Source: an uncultured Bacilli bacterium
GTDB taxonomy: Bacteria > Bacillota_I > Bacilli_A > RF39 > UBA660
Assembly: GCA_934096235.1 (NCBI GenBank)
Contig: CAKOLO010000003.1
Span: 98,132 to 162,131, forward strand
Reading direction: 5' to 3'
DNA length: 64,000 nucleotides
Part shown: one piece after another, positions 1-9,498 of the stretch
Numbering within the stretch: position 1 is the first letter of the stretch
How the letters are laid out: each line of letters opens with the position of its first letter
The notes under the pieces: model-generated
Database searches by the model: none
Told to the model about the DNA's origin: nothing
Seen by the model: the letters and a program-made list of their open reading frames with translations, nothing else
Program-made: the position numbers and the translations under genes

Positions 1-1447
1 TATCTTCTTTTATCTCTTCTTTAGTTTCTTCATCTTGAATTTCTTTTTCATCTTTATTTTTTTCTTCGCTTTTATTTTCTTCTTTTATTTCTTGTTTTTC
101 TTCTTTAATGTTGCTTTCTTGTTTTTGTTTTTCTTCAAGTTCTTTTTGTTTTAACATCATTTTATGTATTTTTTTTCTTTTTTTATTATTTCTTATTTTA
201 GCAATAAGTATACATATTAGAATGAAGAATACTAATAATGTTTCACCACATAGTAATATAATCATTTTTTCATATTTAGTTATTTTATCTTTTAATGGTT
301 TTAATGTTTCATCTGTATATCTAATAACTGTATTAGTTTTAGTATCATATGTATAGTAATCACTTGAGCCATTATTCATATTTTGTGCATGTATAACTGC
401 GTAGTCACTATTATCTAACATTAATGCATCAAATTCAATATCATTTATTTTGATTTTTGTTAGTTTATAATTATCTATTTCTTTATCTATTGATAATGGA
501 TAAAGTTTTATTTGATCAAGTTTTATTTCTTTATATTCACTAAATGTATTTGTTTCTTTATCATATAAGAATAGGGAAATGTCACCATTTTCATCTTTAA
601 GACCAACCAGTGTGAAGTTATTAACTTCGTTATAAAATGCTGGTACTTTTGATTCGTTAATAGTTATTTCAGTTTTTTCATAATCTTCTGGTTTAGTTAG
701 ATTGCTTTCTCTTTTAACTACAGTATAATCTTTATCATTTATTTTTACTGTTATAGGATTTGGATCTGTTACATTTACTGTTATATTGTATTTTTTTATT
801 GAACCATTTTCTGCTTCAACAGTTATTGTGAATTTATTTTCTCCTTCAGTAACTTTGAATGTTCCGGTTCCTGATAGATCTGCTTTAGAGTCTGATTTAG
901 TGGCATTAATCTTAATTTCAGTTGTATTACTTTCGGCAGTTACTTTATAGTCAGTTGTATCTTTATTAAATTCTGGTTCTAGTTTTAATCCTTCAACACT
1001 TAGACTTTTAAGATTATTATCTTTAGAATAACTTGCTTCTAGTTCGGCTTGTGTTATTACTTTAACTGTTTTAGAGTTAGTTGTAACTTTCATAGTTGAT
1101 TCATCTTTATATGCGAATGCTCCAGCTGCTTTTACTGAAATTGTTCCGCTTCCTTTAGCTATTGCTTTTAGTGTCCATGTTTTAGATTTTTGATTTTCTC
1201 CTGATTCACTAAAGAAGAAAACGTTACCACCACTTACTAATTTGAATTTTTTAGTATCATAGTTTAGTGTCCATTGCCATGAACCAAGGCCTGAACCTGA
1301 TATTTTAGTTGTAACTGTGAATGTGTTTCCAACAACTACTTGGCTTTTACTTGTTGATACTGTTATTTTAGCTGTTGCTGCATCTACTGTTATAGTAAAG
1401 AGTAGAGATACTATCAATATAGATAGTGTTTTTAATATTTTTTTCAT
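1..1447 (-). CDS. Membrane-anchored protein with cohesin-like and cadherin-like domains (3' end missing)
   Basis: The reading frame is open from an ATG at 1447 to the window edge (482 codons, no stop), so the C-terminus is missing. A perfect AGGAGG lies 5 nt before the ATG. A signal peptide (about residues 1-24) is followed by a beta-rich domain of about 120 residues with a cohesin look (VVVGNTFTVTTKISG, WQWTLNYDTKKFKLVSGG). Next come a cadherin-like beta-sandwich (LKSLSVEG..., about 165-245), an extracellular region, one membrane helix near 425-450 and a highly charged Lys/Glu cytoplasmic tail. The upstream gene, 8 nt away, ends in a dockerin, so this protein is the likely membrane receptor for it. 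The cohesin call rests on sequence pattern plus the neighbouring dockerin. Confidence 0.75.
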   Translation of the reverse strand, partial: MKKILKTLSILIVSLLFTITVDAATAKITVSTSKSQVVVGNTFTVTTKISGSGLGSWQWTLNYDTKKFKLVSGGNVFFFSESGENQKSKTWTLKAIAKGSGTISVKAAGAFAYKDESTMKVTTNSKTVKVITQAELEASYSKDNNLKSLSVEGLKLEPEFNKDTTDYKVTAESNTTEIKINATKSDSKADLSGTGTFKVTEGENKFTITVEAENGSIKKYNITVNVTDPNPITVKINDKDYTVVKRESNLTKPEDYEKTEITINESKVPAFYNEVNNFTLVGLKDENGDISLFLYDKETNTFSEYKEIKLDQIKLYPLSIDKEIDNYKLTKIKINDIEFDALMLDNSDYAVIHAQNMNNGSSDYYTYDTKTNTVIRYTDETLKPLKDKITKYEKMIILLCGETLLVFFILICILIAKIRNNKKRKKIHKMMLKQKELEEKQKQESNIKEEKQEIKEENKSEEKNKDEKEIQDEETKEEIKED

Positions 1448-1455
1448 AATTCCTC

Positions 1456-3615
1456 CTATAATTTTTTATCTCCATTTATATGTTTTCTAACTTGTAGTAA
1501 ATCTAGAATAGTTATTTTGTTATCACCTGATGTATCTCCTGCTAGGAATCTAGCATTGTTTAAAGTATTATCTCCGTTTATATGTTTTCTAACTTGTAAT
1601 AAGTCTAGAATAGTTACTTTACCATCACCTGATGTGTCTCCTCTAACTACAAATGTTAATGTTTTAGATTCAAGTAGAGTAGATACTGTAACTTTAAAGT
1701 TTGTTCCTAAAATATCTGAATCTTTCATTTCAGTACCTTTAGAATTCTTAATTATAACATTTCTTGCTCCTGAAGTAATTAATGCTGACTTAACAACACT
1801 TGTTTTAGTTTCAGGTTTAATACCAATTATATAATTATCTTTAATATTTAGATTGCTTTTTTCAAGTACCATACTTACTGTAGTTGGATCATCGACTCTA
1901 TGAATTGTAACTATATATTTCTTTTCTTCACCAGCTTCGCTAGTTACTGTTATTGTCACATCTGTTTCATCATCTTCGATTTTCATTTCTCCAGTACCTG
2001 AGATTGTTGCTTTATCACTACTTGTTTTAGCATCTATTTTTACACTTGTTGCTTCTTTTGGAATGTATGAGTCATAAGTAAGTATATCTTCATCAAATGA
2101 TGGAGTTAATGAGTAGCCAACAACACTTAATGATTTTAAGTTATTATTTGTGTCTCCACTTTTTGGTAGAGAAGTGTAAGCTGGAAGTGTTCCATCTTTA
2201 TAAACAGGGATATCAAATATTATTTTAGAATTTAATAATCCACCTTTTTTATATGAATTGTAAGAGGAAGCTCCTTCGATTGCTGGGGCTTGAATGTTTG
2301 TCATGTATTGATGAGCATAAGGACTACCTGCATTAGGTCCAATATTGAATTTTTGATAGAAGATAGTTTGTTGACCTTTAGTAACGTAGTTATTAGCAAG
2401 TGTACTGCTTCCTTCTCTTATAGCTGTTTCAATGTTATTCCATGGTTCTCCAGTAGTTCTACCAACAAGTTTAGCAGCGTAGGCAAGACCTCTTGTAACT
2501 GCTGAATATTTAACGCCATCTATTGTTGTTTCATAAGCACCTATATTGAAGAAGTTATAGTATCCACTATATGTTTTACCTTTCCAAGTAAATTCTCTTC
2601 CATCAGTAGATGCACTACCTGAAGCACCAACTTCTAATCTAATTCTACTAGCTACGTGAATAGGACTTATTCCTAAAGATTTAGCTGCATTAAACATAGG
2701 AATAGTATATTTATCATCTCCAAGTTTTCCACTTCCAAATATTGATTTAATAATAGTAGGATATTCTTTTTCGAGATTTTTATCATAATCTAATTTTTCA
2801 AACATAAATATTCTATCTTCTAAAAGCCAGTTTCTAGGGTCCATATAGAAGGCTATAACACCAGCATTAACCCTAAACCATGAACTACCTTCAGCAGGAG
2901 TAGAAGAGGTTCTATAGTTATCATTCTTTGTTTGCATATAGCATTTACCTGATTCTTTATCTACTGAAGTAGTAAAACTTCTATTATTTTTGTCTGCATT
3001 AAATTCCCAGTTTGGATATTTCTTATGTAGGTATGTTAAATATGGAATATAACTATCTGGAAAGCCTTTTGCTTTTAATACTTTTGTATATTCTTCATCC
3101 ATTGCTGTAATATCACTTTTCTTAACAACGTAATCTTTACTTATATAACCGATTTTTTCACCATAGTATTTAATTTTATAAAAGTTTCCACTAGTACCAA
3201 GTATAGTTACATTTGCTCCGAGTGTTAAAGTTTCAATTAATTTTCCTTTGGAAGAAGCTGTTTTTCTTACTGATACGTTATTACCACTAACTCTTGCTGT
3301 CCAATCAATTACATTAATACCAGCATAACTTGTATTTAGGAAAGTAACAAATTCACTACATACGTATCCCTCTTTTTCGTTGTGAATTATTTTTAGCCAT
3401 TTAGAGTCACATCCTTTTCCTTCGTAAAGAGTTTTATCAACTACTTTAATAGATGTTCCTGCATTTACTGAAACAATTACTGAATTGTTAGTACCGGGAC
3501 CTGTTCTGATTCTTACTGCACTTCCATTTATTTCTGCATCAAAAGCTGCATTTATATTAAATGGTGTACATAGAAAAGATAATAAAATAATGGTTAAAAT
3601 ATATCTTTTTTTCAT
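1456..3615 (-). CDS. Secreted SH3b / glucosaminidase-type cell-wall hydrolase with C-terminal dockerin
   Basis: A 719-residue exported protein. A signal peptide (about 1-23) is followed by two SH3b wall-binding domains (about 27-91 and 107-165). The central region (about 185-470) resembles endo-beta-N-acetylglucosaminidase (GH73/LytD-type), with the segment IHVASRIRLEVGASG probably holding the catalytic Glu and GYYNFFNIGAY downstream. A cadherin-like domain (about 497-585) and a type I dockerin (about 655-719) complete it. The dockerin has two near-identical 22-residue EF-hand-like repeats starting GDTSGDGKVTILDLL and GDTSGDNKITILDLL. It probably cleaves peptidoglycan glycan strands at the surface. 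It heads an operon with the cohesin-like gene. RBS (AGGAG) precedes the ATG. Confidence 0.85.
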   Translation of the reverse strand: MKKRYILTIILLSFLCTPFNINAAFDAEINGSAVRIRTGPGTNNSVIVSVNAGTSIKVVDKTLYEGKGCDSKWLKIIHNEKEGYVCSEFVTFLNTSYAGINVIDWTARVSGNNVSVRKTASSKGKLIETLTLGANVTILGTSGNFYKIKYYGEKIGYISKDYVVKKSDITAMDEEYTKVLKAKGFPDSYIPYLTYLHKKYPNWEFNADKNNRSFTTSVDKESGKCYMQTKNDNYRTSSTPAEGSSWFRVNAGVIAFYMDPRNWLLEDRIFMFEKLDYDKNLEKEYPTIIKSIFGSGKLGDDKYTIPMFNAAKSLGISPIHVASRIRLEVGASGSASTDGREFTWKGKTYSGYYNFFNIGAYETTIDGVKYSAVTRGLAYAAKLVGRTTGEPWNNIETAIREGSSTLANNYVTKGQQTIFYQKFNIGPNAGSPYAHQYMTNIQAPAIEGASSYNSYKKGGLLNSKIIFDIPVYKDGTLPAYTSLPKSGDTNNNLKSLSVVGYSLTPSFDEDILTYDSYIPKEATSVKIDAKTSSDKATISGTGEMKIEDDETDVTITVTSEAGEEKKYIVTIHRVDDPTTVSMVLEKSNLNIKDNYIIGIKPETKTSVVKSALITSGARNVIIKNSKGTEMKDSDILGTNFKVTVSTLLESKTLTFVVRGDTSGDGKVTILDLLQVRKHINGDNTLNNARFLAGDTSGDNKITILDLLQVRKHINGDKKL

Positions 3616-3791
3616 GAGTACTCCTTTACATTCTTAATTATCTTTTATAATTATAGCAAAAATCGACATATTTTGCATTATATTTAAAGAATTTTACATA
3701 TAAAGAATAATTAAAATATTTATAATATTTATCTATTTTCATGGAAAAAATAATATTAATAGTTTATAATAGTTACTAAGTGGGTGAATTT

Positions 3792-4886
3792 ATGGATTTT
3801 AATGTTAATGGACATAATATATTTATTATAGTTTCAGTGTGTTTTTTAGCATCATTAATATTTGTTCAAATGATGAAAAAGGTAGCTATATTTTTGAAAA
3901 TATTAGATGTACCTAATGATCCTAGAAAGATACAAGAATATCCTGTTCCATTATTAGGTGGACTTGGTATATTCTTTGCATTCTTGCTTGGATATATGTT
4001 ATTTGCTCCTAAGAATGATTTAATGATTGCTATATTGATTGGTTCATTCTTGATTATGCTTTTAGGACTTTTTGACGATATGACCAAGAGCGAAACACCA
4101 ATGCCTAATAAATATAAAGTTTTAGTTCAATTAATTGTTGCTGCAATAGTTGTATTCTATGGAGGACTTGAACTTACTAAAGTAACATTATTTGGTATAA
4201 CTATTAAATTTAGTTCTATTCCATTTTTACCAGAAATTATTTCAATGTTAATAATAGTTGCTACAATAAATGCTATTAATTTAATAGATGGGTTAGATGG
4301 TTTATGTGCTGGTATTTCATCAATATACTTTTTAACTATTGCTGTTATAGGTTTTATACTTAATAAATTTGGTGGTCTTGATATAATATTATCGTTAATC
4401 ATGTTAGGTTCAACACTAGGATATTTAGTGCATAATTTTCCACCTGCTAGAATATATCAGGGAGATGCAGGAAGTACATTCTTAGGATTTATGATATCTG
4501 TTATATTCTTACTCGGATTTAAAACTACGACATTAACATCATTAATTATTCCATTATTAATATTAGCTATTCCAATTATGGATACATTGTTTGCTATTAT
4601 AAGAAGAAAATTAAAAGGACAAAGTATAGATCATGCTGATAAAGAACATCTACATCATCAATTATTAAAACATTTTTCAAAAAAGAGTTCATTATTAGTA
4701 ATTTATGCTATTAATATATTATTTTCAGTAACAACTATTTTCTATGTATTAGGAGATAAAAAGATAGTAGCAGGTTGTTATGTAATATTAATATTTATTG
4801 TACTATTCTTTGTACTTAAAACTAATATAGTATTTGATTGGTCAAAGGGAAAAACTAATCAAAATAAAAAATCTAAAAAGAAATAA
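3792..4886 (+). CDS. tagO: Undecaprenyl-phosphate N-acetylglucosaminyl-1-phosphate transferase (TagO/WecA family)
   Basis: This polytopic glycosyltransferase 4 family enzyme starts wall teichoic acid linkage-unit synthesis by moving GlcNAc-1-phosphate onto undecaprenyl phosphate at the inner face of the membrane. About ten hydrophobic helices are visible. Family motifs are present: LFDDMTK, NAINLIDGLDGLCAG, GDAGSTFLGF and the cytoplasmic HLHHQLL. The ATG at 3792 is chosen because GGGTGA sits 5-6 nt upstream; a GTG at 3780 would overlap that site. A TATAAT lies at 3765-3770. A terminator hairpin overlaps the stop. The tar genes that follow support a teichoic acid role over other GlcNAc-lipid pathways. 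Confidence 0.9.
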   Translation: MDFNVNGHNIFIIVSVCFLASLIFVQMMKKVAIFLKILDVPNDPRKIQEYPVPLLGGLGIFFAFLLGYMLFAPKNDLMIAILIGSFLIMLLGLFDDMTKSETPMPNKYKVLVQLIVAAIVVFYGGLELTKVTLFGITIKFSSIPFLPEIISMLIIVATINAINLIDGLDGLCAGISSIYFLTIAVIGFILNKFGGLDIILSLIMLGSTLGYLVHNFPPARIYQGDAGSTFLGFMISVIFLLGFKTTTLTSLIIPLLILAIPIMDTLFAIIRRKLKGQSIDHADKEHLHHQLLKHFSKKSSLLVIYAINILFSVTTIFYVLGDKKIVAGCYVILIFIVLFFVLKTNIVFDWSKGKTNQNKKSKKK

Positions 4887-4909
4887 TTCACTAGAAATAG
4901 TGAATTTTT
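4886..4909 (+). terminator. Intrinsic terminator after tagO
   Basis: The stem ATTCACTA / TAGTGAAT with a GAAA tetraloop is followed by a T tract. It begins on the last base of the tagO stop codon. Confidence 0.85.
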
Positions 4910-4962
4910 AATTATGTTAAAAAATATGAACTGTTATACTTTTTATAGTAGGAGTGTAGAGT

Positions 4963-5506
4963 ATGAAATTTGAATTTGAATATTGATGAACATAACAATT
5001 ATATTTATGTTGGAGGAATTGTAAAAGAAGAACAATTAAAATCTGAATTAAGTTTACAAACGTGGGCACCTAGTTTTTATATAGATCAAGCAAATATTAT
5101 TAAATATGGTATTGATTATTTAATTAGTAAAGAAACCGAAGGAATGGGAGAAGTAAATGTAAACTTGGATAATGCTAAGGCAGGAGATGAAATAACTATT
5201 AGCGTTACTCCTGGTGATGGGTATAGAATTGATAAGATAATTGTTACTGATAAAGATGGAAATGTTATTAAAGTGAGCGGTAATAAGTTTGTTATGCCTA
5301 ATAGCAATGTTACAGTTAAAGTTATATTTACTAATTCACCACTTGTTAATCCTAAGACTGGAATGATAAGTATAACATTCGCAGTAATAGCTATTTCAGT
5401 ATTTGCATTCTTTCAATACAAGTATTTTAAAACTAAAGATATGAATTTATATGTTCAAGAAATTGAACTTTTTTCTTTATGTGTTTTAAAACATTATTCA
5501 CTATGA
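4963..5506 (+). pseudogene. Remnant of a surface-anchored protein with NPKTG sorting-like motif
   Basis: A good ribosome site (AGGAGTG) leads to an ATG at 4963, but that frame stops after seven codons (MKFEFEY). The long frame can only start at a TTG at 4970, one base out of phase, within a repeated AAATTTGAATTTGAA stretch. This suggests a frameshift or a deletion joint. The 178-residue long frame has no signal peptide. It carries one repeat-type beta domain (GDEITISVTPGDGYRIDKI, like InlB/Flg_new bacterial repeat domains), then NPKTG, a hydrophobic helix and Lys-rich residues, the usual end of a sortase-anchored protein. It looks like the C-terminal stub of a larger surface protein. A short functional protein starting at TTG cannot be excluded. 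Confidence 0.55.
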
Positions 5507-5512
5507 TATAAT
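5504..5512 (+). promoter_or_regulatory. Extended -10 promoter of gpsA
   Basis: TGATATAAT ends 19 nt before the gpsA ATG, leaving a leader of roughly 12 nt that is almost only the ribosome site. No clear -35 is seen. Confidence 0.6.
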
Positions 5513-5531
5513 TGATTTTAGAGGTGAATAG

Positions 5532-6503
5532 ATGAAAGTAGGTGTACTTGGTGCTGGTGCTTATGGTTTGGCGCTTTCACACATTTTAGTAAACAATAAG
5601 GTTTACATTGAAGTATGGACTCATAGTGAGGATGAAAAAAATGAGTTATGTTGTAAAAGAATTAGTAAAAAATTAAATGATTATATAATACCTAAAGAAT
5701 TGGTATTTTCAACTGATTTAAAGAGGGTAGTCGAAGGGAAAGACTTAATAGTTATTGCAGTACCTGCGTTTGCATTTGAAAATGTAACAATGGAACTTTC
5801 TAAGTATATAAAGAAAAAACAACCAGTGTTGATAGCAACTAAGGGAATACAACAAAATACATGTTTATTCTTAAATGATGTATTTACTAAATATTTAAAA
5901 AATAGTATTGCTGTTATATCTGGACCTACGTTTGCAGTTGATATGATTAAAAATGCTCCGATAGGGTTTAGTATGGCAACTAAAAGCCATAAAACTGAAA
6001 TGGTAATACGTAAATGTTTTGAAAATTCAACAACTAAGTTTAGAAGAACAAGAGATATTACTGGTATAGAGATATGTGGTAGTATTAAAAATGTTATGGC
6101 TATAGCTAGTGGTATGTTAGAAGGAATGGGTGTTACAGATTCCACACGAGCACTATTTTTAACAGAAAGTATGAATGATATAAAAGAACTTATAAATGCT
6201 TTGGGTGGTAAGAAAAAATCAATATTATCATTCGCTGGTTTTGGAGATATTCTTATGACTTGTACTAGTAAAAACTCTAGAAATTTTAGTTTTGGATATT
6301 TAATAGGTAGTGGTTCTTCTAAAGAAGAAATAGATGAATACTTAAAAAATACTACTGTAGAAGGAATGTATACATTAAAATCAATACATAAGTTAGTAAG
6401 ACGTAAGAAAGTTAAAATGCCAATAATAAATTTAATACATGATATTATAGAAGGTAAGAAAGATAAAGAACAAATGCTTAAGTTCTTAATTGATAAAGAA
6501 TAG
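5532..6503 (+). CDS. gpsA: NAD(P)-dependent glycerol-3-phosphate dehydrogenase
   Basis: This enzyme reduces dihydroxyacetone phosphate to sn-glycerol-3-phosphate for phospholipids and the teichoic acid linkage unit. At 323 residues it is of normal length. The N-terminal Rossmann motif GVLGAGAYGLAL, the substrate-site region SGPTFAVDM, and the catalytic-lysine region CGSIKNVMAIASGMLEGMG are present. The ATG follows AGAGGTGA by 5 nt. Its position between tagO and tarI fits a role in feeding envelope polymer synthesis. An imperfect inverted repeat lies after the stop but lacks a T tract. Confidence 0.93.
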   Translation: MKVGVLGAGAYGLALSHILVNNKVYIEVWTHSEDEKNELCCKRISKKLNDYIIPKELVFSTDLKRVVEGKDLIVIAVPAFAFENVTMELSKYIKKKQPVLIATKGIQQNTCLFLNDVFTKYLKNSIAVISGPTFAVDMIKNAPIGFSMATKSHKTEMVIRKCFENSTTKFRRTRDITGIEICGSIKNVMAIASGMLEGMGVTDSTRALFLTESMNDIKELINALGGKKKSILSFAGFGDILMTCTSKNSRNFSFGYLIGSGSSKEEIDEYLKNTTVEGMYTLKSIHKLVRRKKVKMPIINLIHDIIEGKKDKEQMLKFLIDKE

Positions 6504-6542
6504 TAAAGTATATGTAAATATTTGCGTATATTTTACTTAATA

Positions 6543-6551
6543 TGTTATAAT
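6543..6551 (+). promoter_or_regulatory. Extended -10 promoter of the tarI-tarJ operon
   Basis: TGTTATAAT lies 52 nt before the tarI start, the only good promoter-like element in the gap after gpsA. Confidence 0.5.
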
Positions 6552-6603
6552 TTGTTTAGACGTAGATATGTAAATTATAAATTTTATAAATATGGAGGTA
6601 AAA

Positions 6604-7317
6604 ATGATTTACGGTGAAATATTAGCCGGTGGTTCCGGTACAAGAATGGGCAATACTGAAATGCCTAAACAATTTTTAATGTTAGGAGATAGACCAATTA
6701 TTATTCATACTATTGAGCAATTTTTGATTAATCAATCATTCTCAAAGATAGTTGTTTGTTGTCCTAAAGAATGGGTAAGTTATGCTGAAGACTTACTAGA
6801 AAAATACAACATTGATACTGATAGAGTAGAAGTAACAGCAGGTGGTAGTACTAGAAATGAAACTATTATGAATGGTTGTAAATTAATAGAAGAAAAATAT
6901 GGATTAACTGATAAGGATATAGTAGTTACTCATGATGCGGTTAGACCATTTGTTAATCAAAGAATACTTGATGATAATATTAAACTTGCTAAAAAGTTTG
7001 ATGCTGTTGATACAGTTATTCCAGCTACAGATACAATTGTATATTCTAAGGATGGAAAAGTTATAACTGAAATACCTGATAGAAAAGAATGTTATCAAGG
7101 ACAAACTCCTCAAACATTTAATATTAAAAAATTAATGGAATTATTTGAATCATTAAATAAGAAAGAAAAAGAAATATTAACTGATGGATGTAAGATTTTC
7201 TCATTAAAGGGTGAAAATGTTGGATTAGTTGATGGTGAAGTATACAATATTAAATTAACAACATTATATGATCTTAAGATAGCTCGTGCTATTTTAATGG
7301 GAAAGGATGAAAAATGA
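6604..7317 (+). CDS. tarI: Ribitol-5-phosphate cytidylyltransferase (TarI)
   Basis: This enzyme makes CDP-ribitol from CTP and ribitol-5-phosphate in the cytoplasm, the activated unit for poly(ribitol phosphate) teichoic acid. The nucleotidyltransferase motif ILAGGSGTRMG near the N-terminus, VVTHDAVRPF and GQTPQTFNI are all present. It belongs to the IspD superfamily, but IHTIEQFL and EKEILTDGCKIF match TarI, and the next gene is a TarJ homologue. The ATG at 6604 is used because GGAGG lies 5 nt upstream; an ATG at 6592 overlaps that site. The stop overlaps the tarJ start as ATGA, so the two are translationally coupled. IspD activity is the main alternative. Confidence 0.88.
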   Translation: MIYGEILAGGSGTRMGNTEMPKQFLMLGDRPIIIHTIEQFLINQSFSKIVVCCPKEWVSYAEDLLEKYNIDTDRVEVTAGGSTRNETIMNGCKLIEEKYGLTDKDIVVTHDAVRPFVNQRILDDNIKLAKKFDAVDTVIPATDTIVYSKDGKVITEIPDRKECYQGQTPQTFNIKKLMELFESLNKKEKEILTDGCKIFSLKGENVGLVDGEVYNIKLTTLYDLKIARAILMGKDEK

Positions 7318-8333
7318 TAGCACAATCTTATAGACTTTGTTCTCCTAAACAAATTAGAACTGATTTTATAGATTTACCACTTCCAAGTGATGACATACTT
7401 GTAAGACCATCATATCTTTCTATTTGTGCAGCTGATCAAAGATATTATCAAGGAAAGAGAGCTCCTGAAGTTCTTGCTAAGAAGCTTCCAATGGCTCTTA
7501 TACATGAATGTGTAGGTAAGGTAGTATTTGACCCTAAGGGTGAATTTAAGCCTGGAGATAGTGTTGTTATGATACCAAATACTCCTAGAGAAACGGATTC
7601 AATTATTAAAGAAAATTATTTAAGAAGTAGTTTATTTAAATCTAGTGGTTATGATGGATTTATGCAAAGTGTTGTAGATATCGAAAGAACTAGAATTATT
7701 AAATATACTAAGATTGAGGATAGAATTGCTGTTCTTTTAGAATTATTAAGCGTTGCTATGAATGCACTTGAGCATTTTGAAGGATATAGTCATATGAAAA
7801 GACAAACTATAGGTGTATGGGGAGATGGAAGTGTTGGATTTGTTACTGCACTTGTTCTTAAGAAGACATTCCCTAATGCTAAACTTATAGTATTTGGTAA
7901 TAGATATGAAAAACTACATTATTTCCAATTTGCTGATGAAATATATCAAGTTGCTGAGATACCTGAAGGTGTAACAGTAGACCATGCATTTGAATGTGTA
8001 GGTGGAACTAAAGCAGAAACTGCTATAAATCAAATAATAGATTTGATTAATCCTCAAGGAAGTATTGCATTAATGGGTGTTAGTGAAAATAATGTTCCAT
8101 TAAATACAAGAATGATTCTTGAAAAAGGGCTTTCATTACTAGGCAATAGTAGAAGTGGTTATGAAGACTTTGATGCATCAATTAAATTTATTGAAGAAAA
8201 TGATGATGTAGCTGATTACTTAAGTACTATAATTTCTAGTGAAGTAGAAGTGCATAGTGTTAATGATATACATACTGCATTCCAAAATGATTTAAATAAT
8301 GATTTTAAAACAATAATGAAATGGGAGATTTAA
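7314..8333 (+). CDS. tarJ: Ribulose-5-phosphate reductase (TarJ), alcohol dehydrogenase family
   Basis: The enzyme reduces ribulose-5-phosphate to ribitol-5-phosphate using NADPH and works as a pair with TarI. The 339-residue medium-chain dehydrogenase has the TarJ hallmark SICAADQRYYQGKR near residues 37-50, a probable zinc-site Cys in that segment, HECVGKVVFD, SSGYDGFMQ, and a cofactor-binding region near 163-180 (IGVWGDGSVGF). It overlaps tarI by 4 nt and is followed after 1 nt by the phosphotransferase genes, so the run is one operon. Confidence 0.9.
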   Translation: MIAQSYRLCSPKQIRTDFIDLPLPSDDILVRPSYLSICAADQRYYQGKRAPEVLAKKLPMALIHECVGKVVFDPKGEFKPGDSVVMIPNTPRETDSIIKENYLRSSLFKSSGYDGFMQSVVDIERTRIIKYTKIEDRIAVLLELLSVAMNALEHFEGYSHMKRQTIGVWGDGSVGFVTALVLKKTFPNAKLIVFGNRYEKLHYFQFADEIYQVAEIPEGVTVDHAFECVGGTKAETAINQIIDLINPQGSIALMGVSENNVPLNTRMILEKGLSLLGNSRSGYEDFDASIKFIEENDDVADYLSTIISSEVEVHSVNDIHTAFQNDLNNDFKTIMKWEI

Positions 8334-8334
8334 T

Positions 8335-9498
8335 ATGAAATATATAAAGGGTTTTTTACAAAAAGTTAAGAGACTATTTTGTATAATCATTTATAATTAT
8401 TATGTTAAAAAATATAAGTTAGATGATAAACTTGTATTATTTCTATCAGATTCCAGAGACCATATCTCTGGAAATTTTGAGTTTATTTATAACTATTTAA
8501 AAGAGAATAATCCTGAGTATAAACTTAAAACACATTTGAAAAAATCTTTAAAAACTAGAAGAGGTTTTAAAGAAAAAATACGTTTAGTTAAGGACATAGC
8601 TAAGGCTAAATATATACTTGTAGATGATTTTTATCCATTAATATATCCATTAAAGATAAGAAAAGATGCTAAATTAATACAAGTATGGCATGCAATGGGT
8701 GCTTTTAAGACAGTAGGTTATAGTAGAAATAAAAGTAAAAATGGATATAATAGTACAAGTTTAACACATAAAAATTATACTGATACAATAGTTAGCTCTG
8801 AAAATATAAGAGGAAATTATGCTGAAGCATTTGGTATAGATATAGAAAAAGTACATCCTTATGGTGTTCCTAGAACAGATATATTCTTTAGTGAAGAATA
8901 TAAAAAGAATATAAGAAGCACTCTATATAAAAAATATCCTCAGTTTAAAAATAAAAAAGTTATATTATTTGCACCTACATTTAGAGGTCAAGGGCAAAAA
9001 AGTGCATATTACGATTATAGTCTTATAGACTTTGACTTAATAAAAAAGAATTTTTCTAAAGATTATGTATTTCTAGTAAAAATGCATCCATTTATTAAAG
9101 AAATGCCTGATATAGATTTTGAAAATGATGACTTTTATTTTGATTTAAGTAGTGAAAGAGAAATAAATGATCTATTATTTATAACAGATATATTAATTAC
9201 TGATTATAGTTCTGTTATATTTGAGTATTCATTCTTTAATAAACCAGTTATATTTTATACACCTGATTATAAAGATTATGATGGTAGTAGAGGATTTTAT
9301 TATCCATTTTCTAAATATACTTATGGAGATGTAGCTAAAAATAATAAAGAGTTAATAAATTCAATTAAAAAGGGTAAAGTAGATAAAAAGAAATTAAAAG
9401 AATTCTTTGATTACTTTTGTGGTGCTTGTGATGGTAAGAGTACTGAAAGAGTAGTTAAGAAATTAATAACAGGGGAAAAAGATGATAGTATTAATTAA
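8335..9498 (+). CDS. CDP-glycerol/CDP-ribitol phosphotransferase, TagB/TarF-like
   Basis: This 387-residue member of the CDP-glycerol glycerophosphotransferase family (PF04464) transfers polyol phosphate from a CDP donor to the undecaprenyl-linked teichoic acid primer at the inner membrane face. Visible motifs are IQVWHAMGAFKTVGYSR, HPYGVPRTD, APTFRG, KMHPF, and ITDYSSVIFEYSFFNKPVIFY. It lacks the extra N-terminal domain of long TagF/TarL polymerases, so it resembles TagB primase or TarF. Substrate (glycerol or ribitol) cannot be read from sequence; adjacent tarIJ favours at least one ribitol enzyme in this pair. Confidence 0.85.
   Translation: MKYIKGFLQKVKRLFCIIIYNYYVKKYKLDDKLVLFLSDSRDHISGNFEFIYNYLKENNPEYKLKTHLKKSLKTRRGFKEKIRLVKDIAKAKYILVDDFYPLIYPLKIRKDAKLIQVWHAMGAFKTVGYSRNKSKNGYNSTSLTHKNYTDTIVSSENIRGNYAEAFGIDIEKVHPYGVPRTDIFFSEEYKKNIRSTLYKKYPQFKNKKVILFAPTFRGQGQKSAYYDYSLIDFDLIKKNFSKDYVFLVKMHPFIKEMPDIDFENDDFYFDLSSEREINDLLFITDILITDYSSVIFEYSFFNKPVIFYTPDYKDYDGSRGFYYPFSKYTYGDVAKNNKELINSIKKGKVDKKKLKEFFDYFCGACDGKSTERVVKKLITGEKDDSIN

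Noticed and set aside
108..356. 82-residue hydrophobic frame on the plus strand
   Set aside because: It is antisense to the charged tail and membrane helix of the cohesin-like gene, with no ribosome site.
6504..6541. Terminator after gpsA
   Set aside because: An imperfect AGTAAAGTATAT / GTATATTTTACTT repeat exists but has no T tract.
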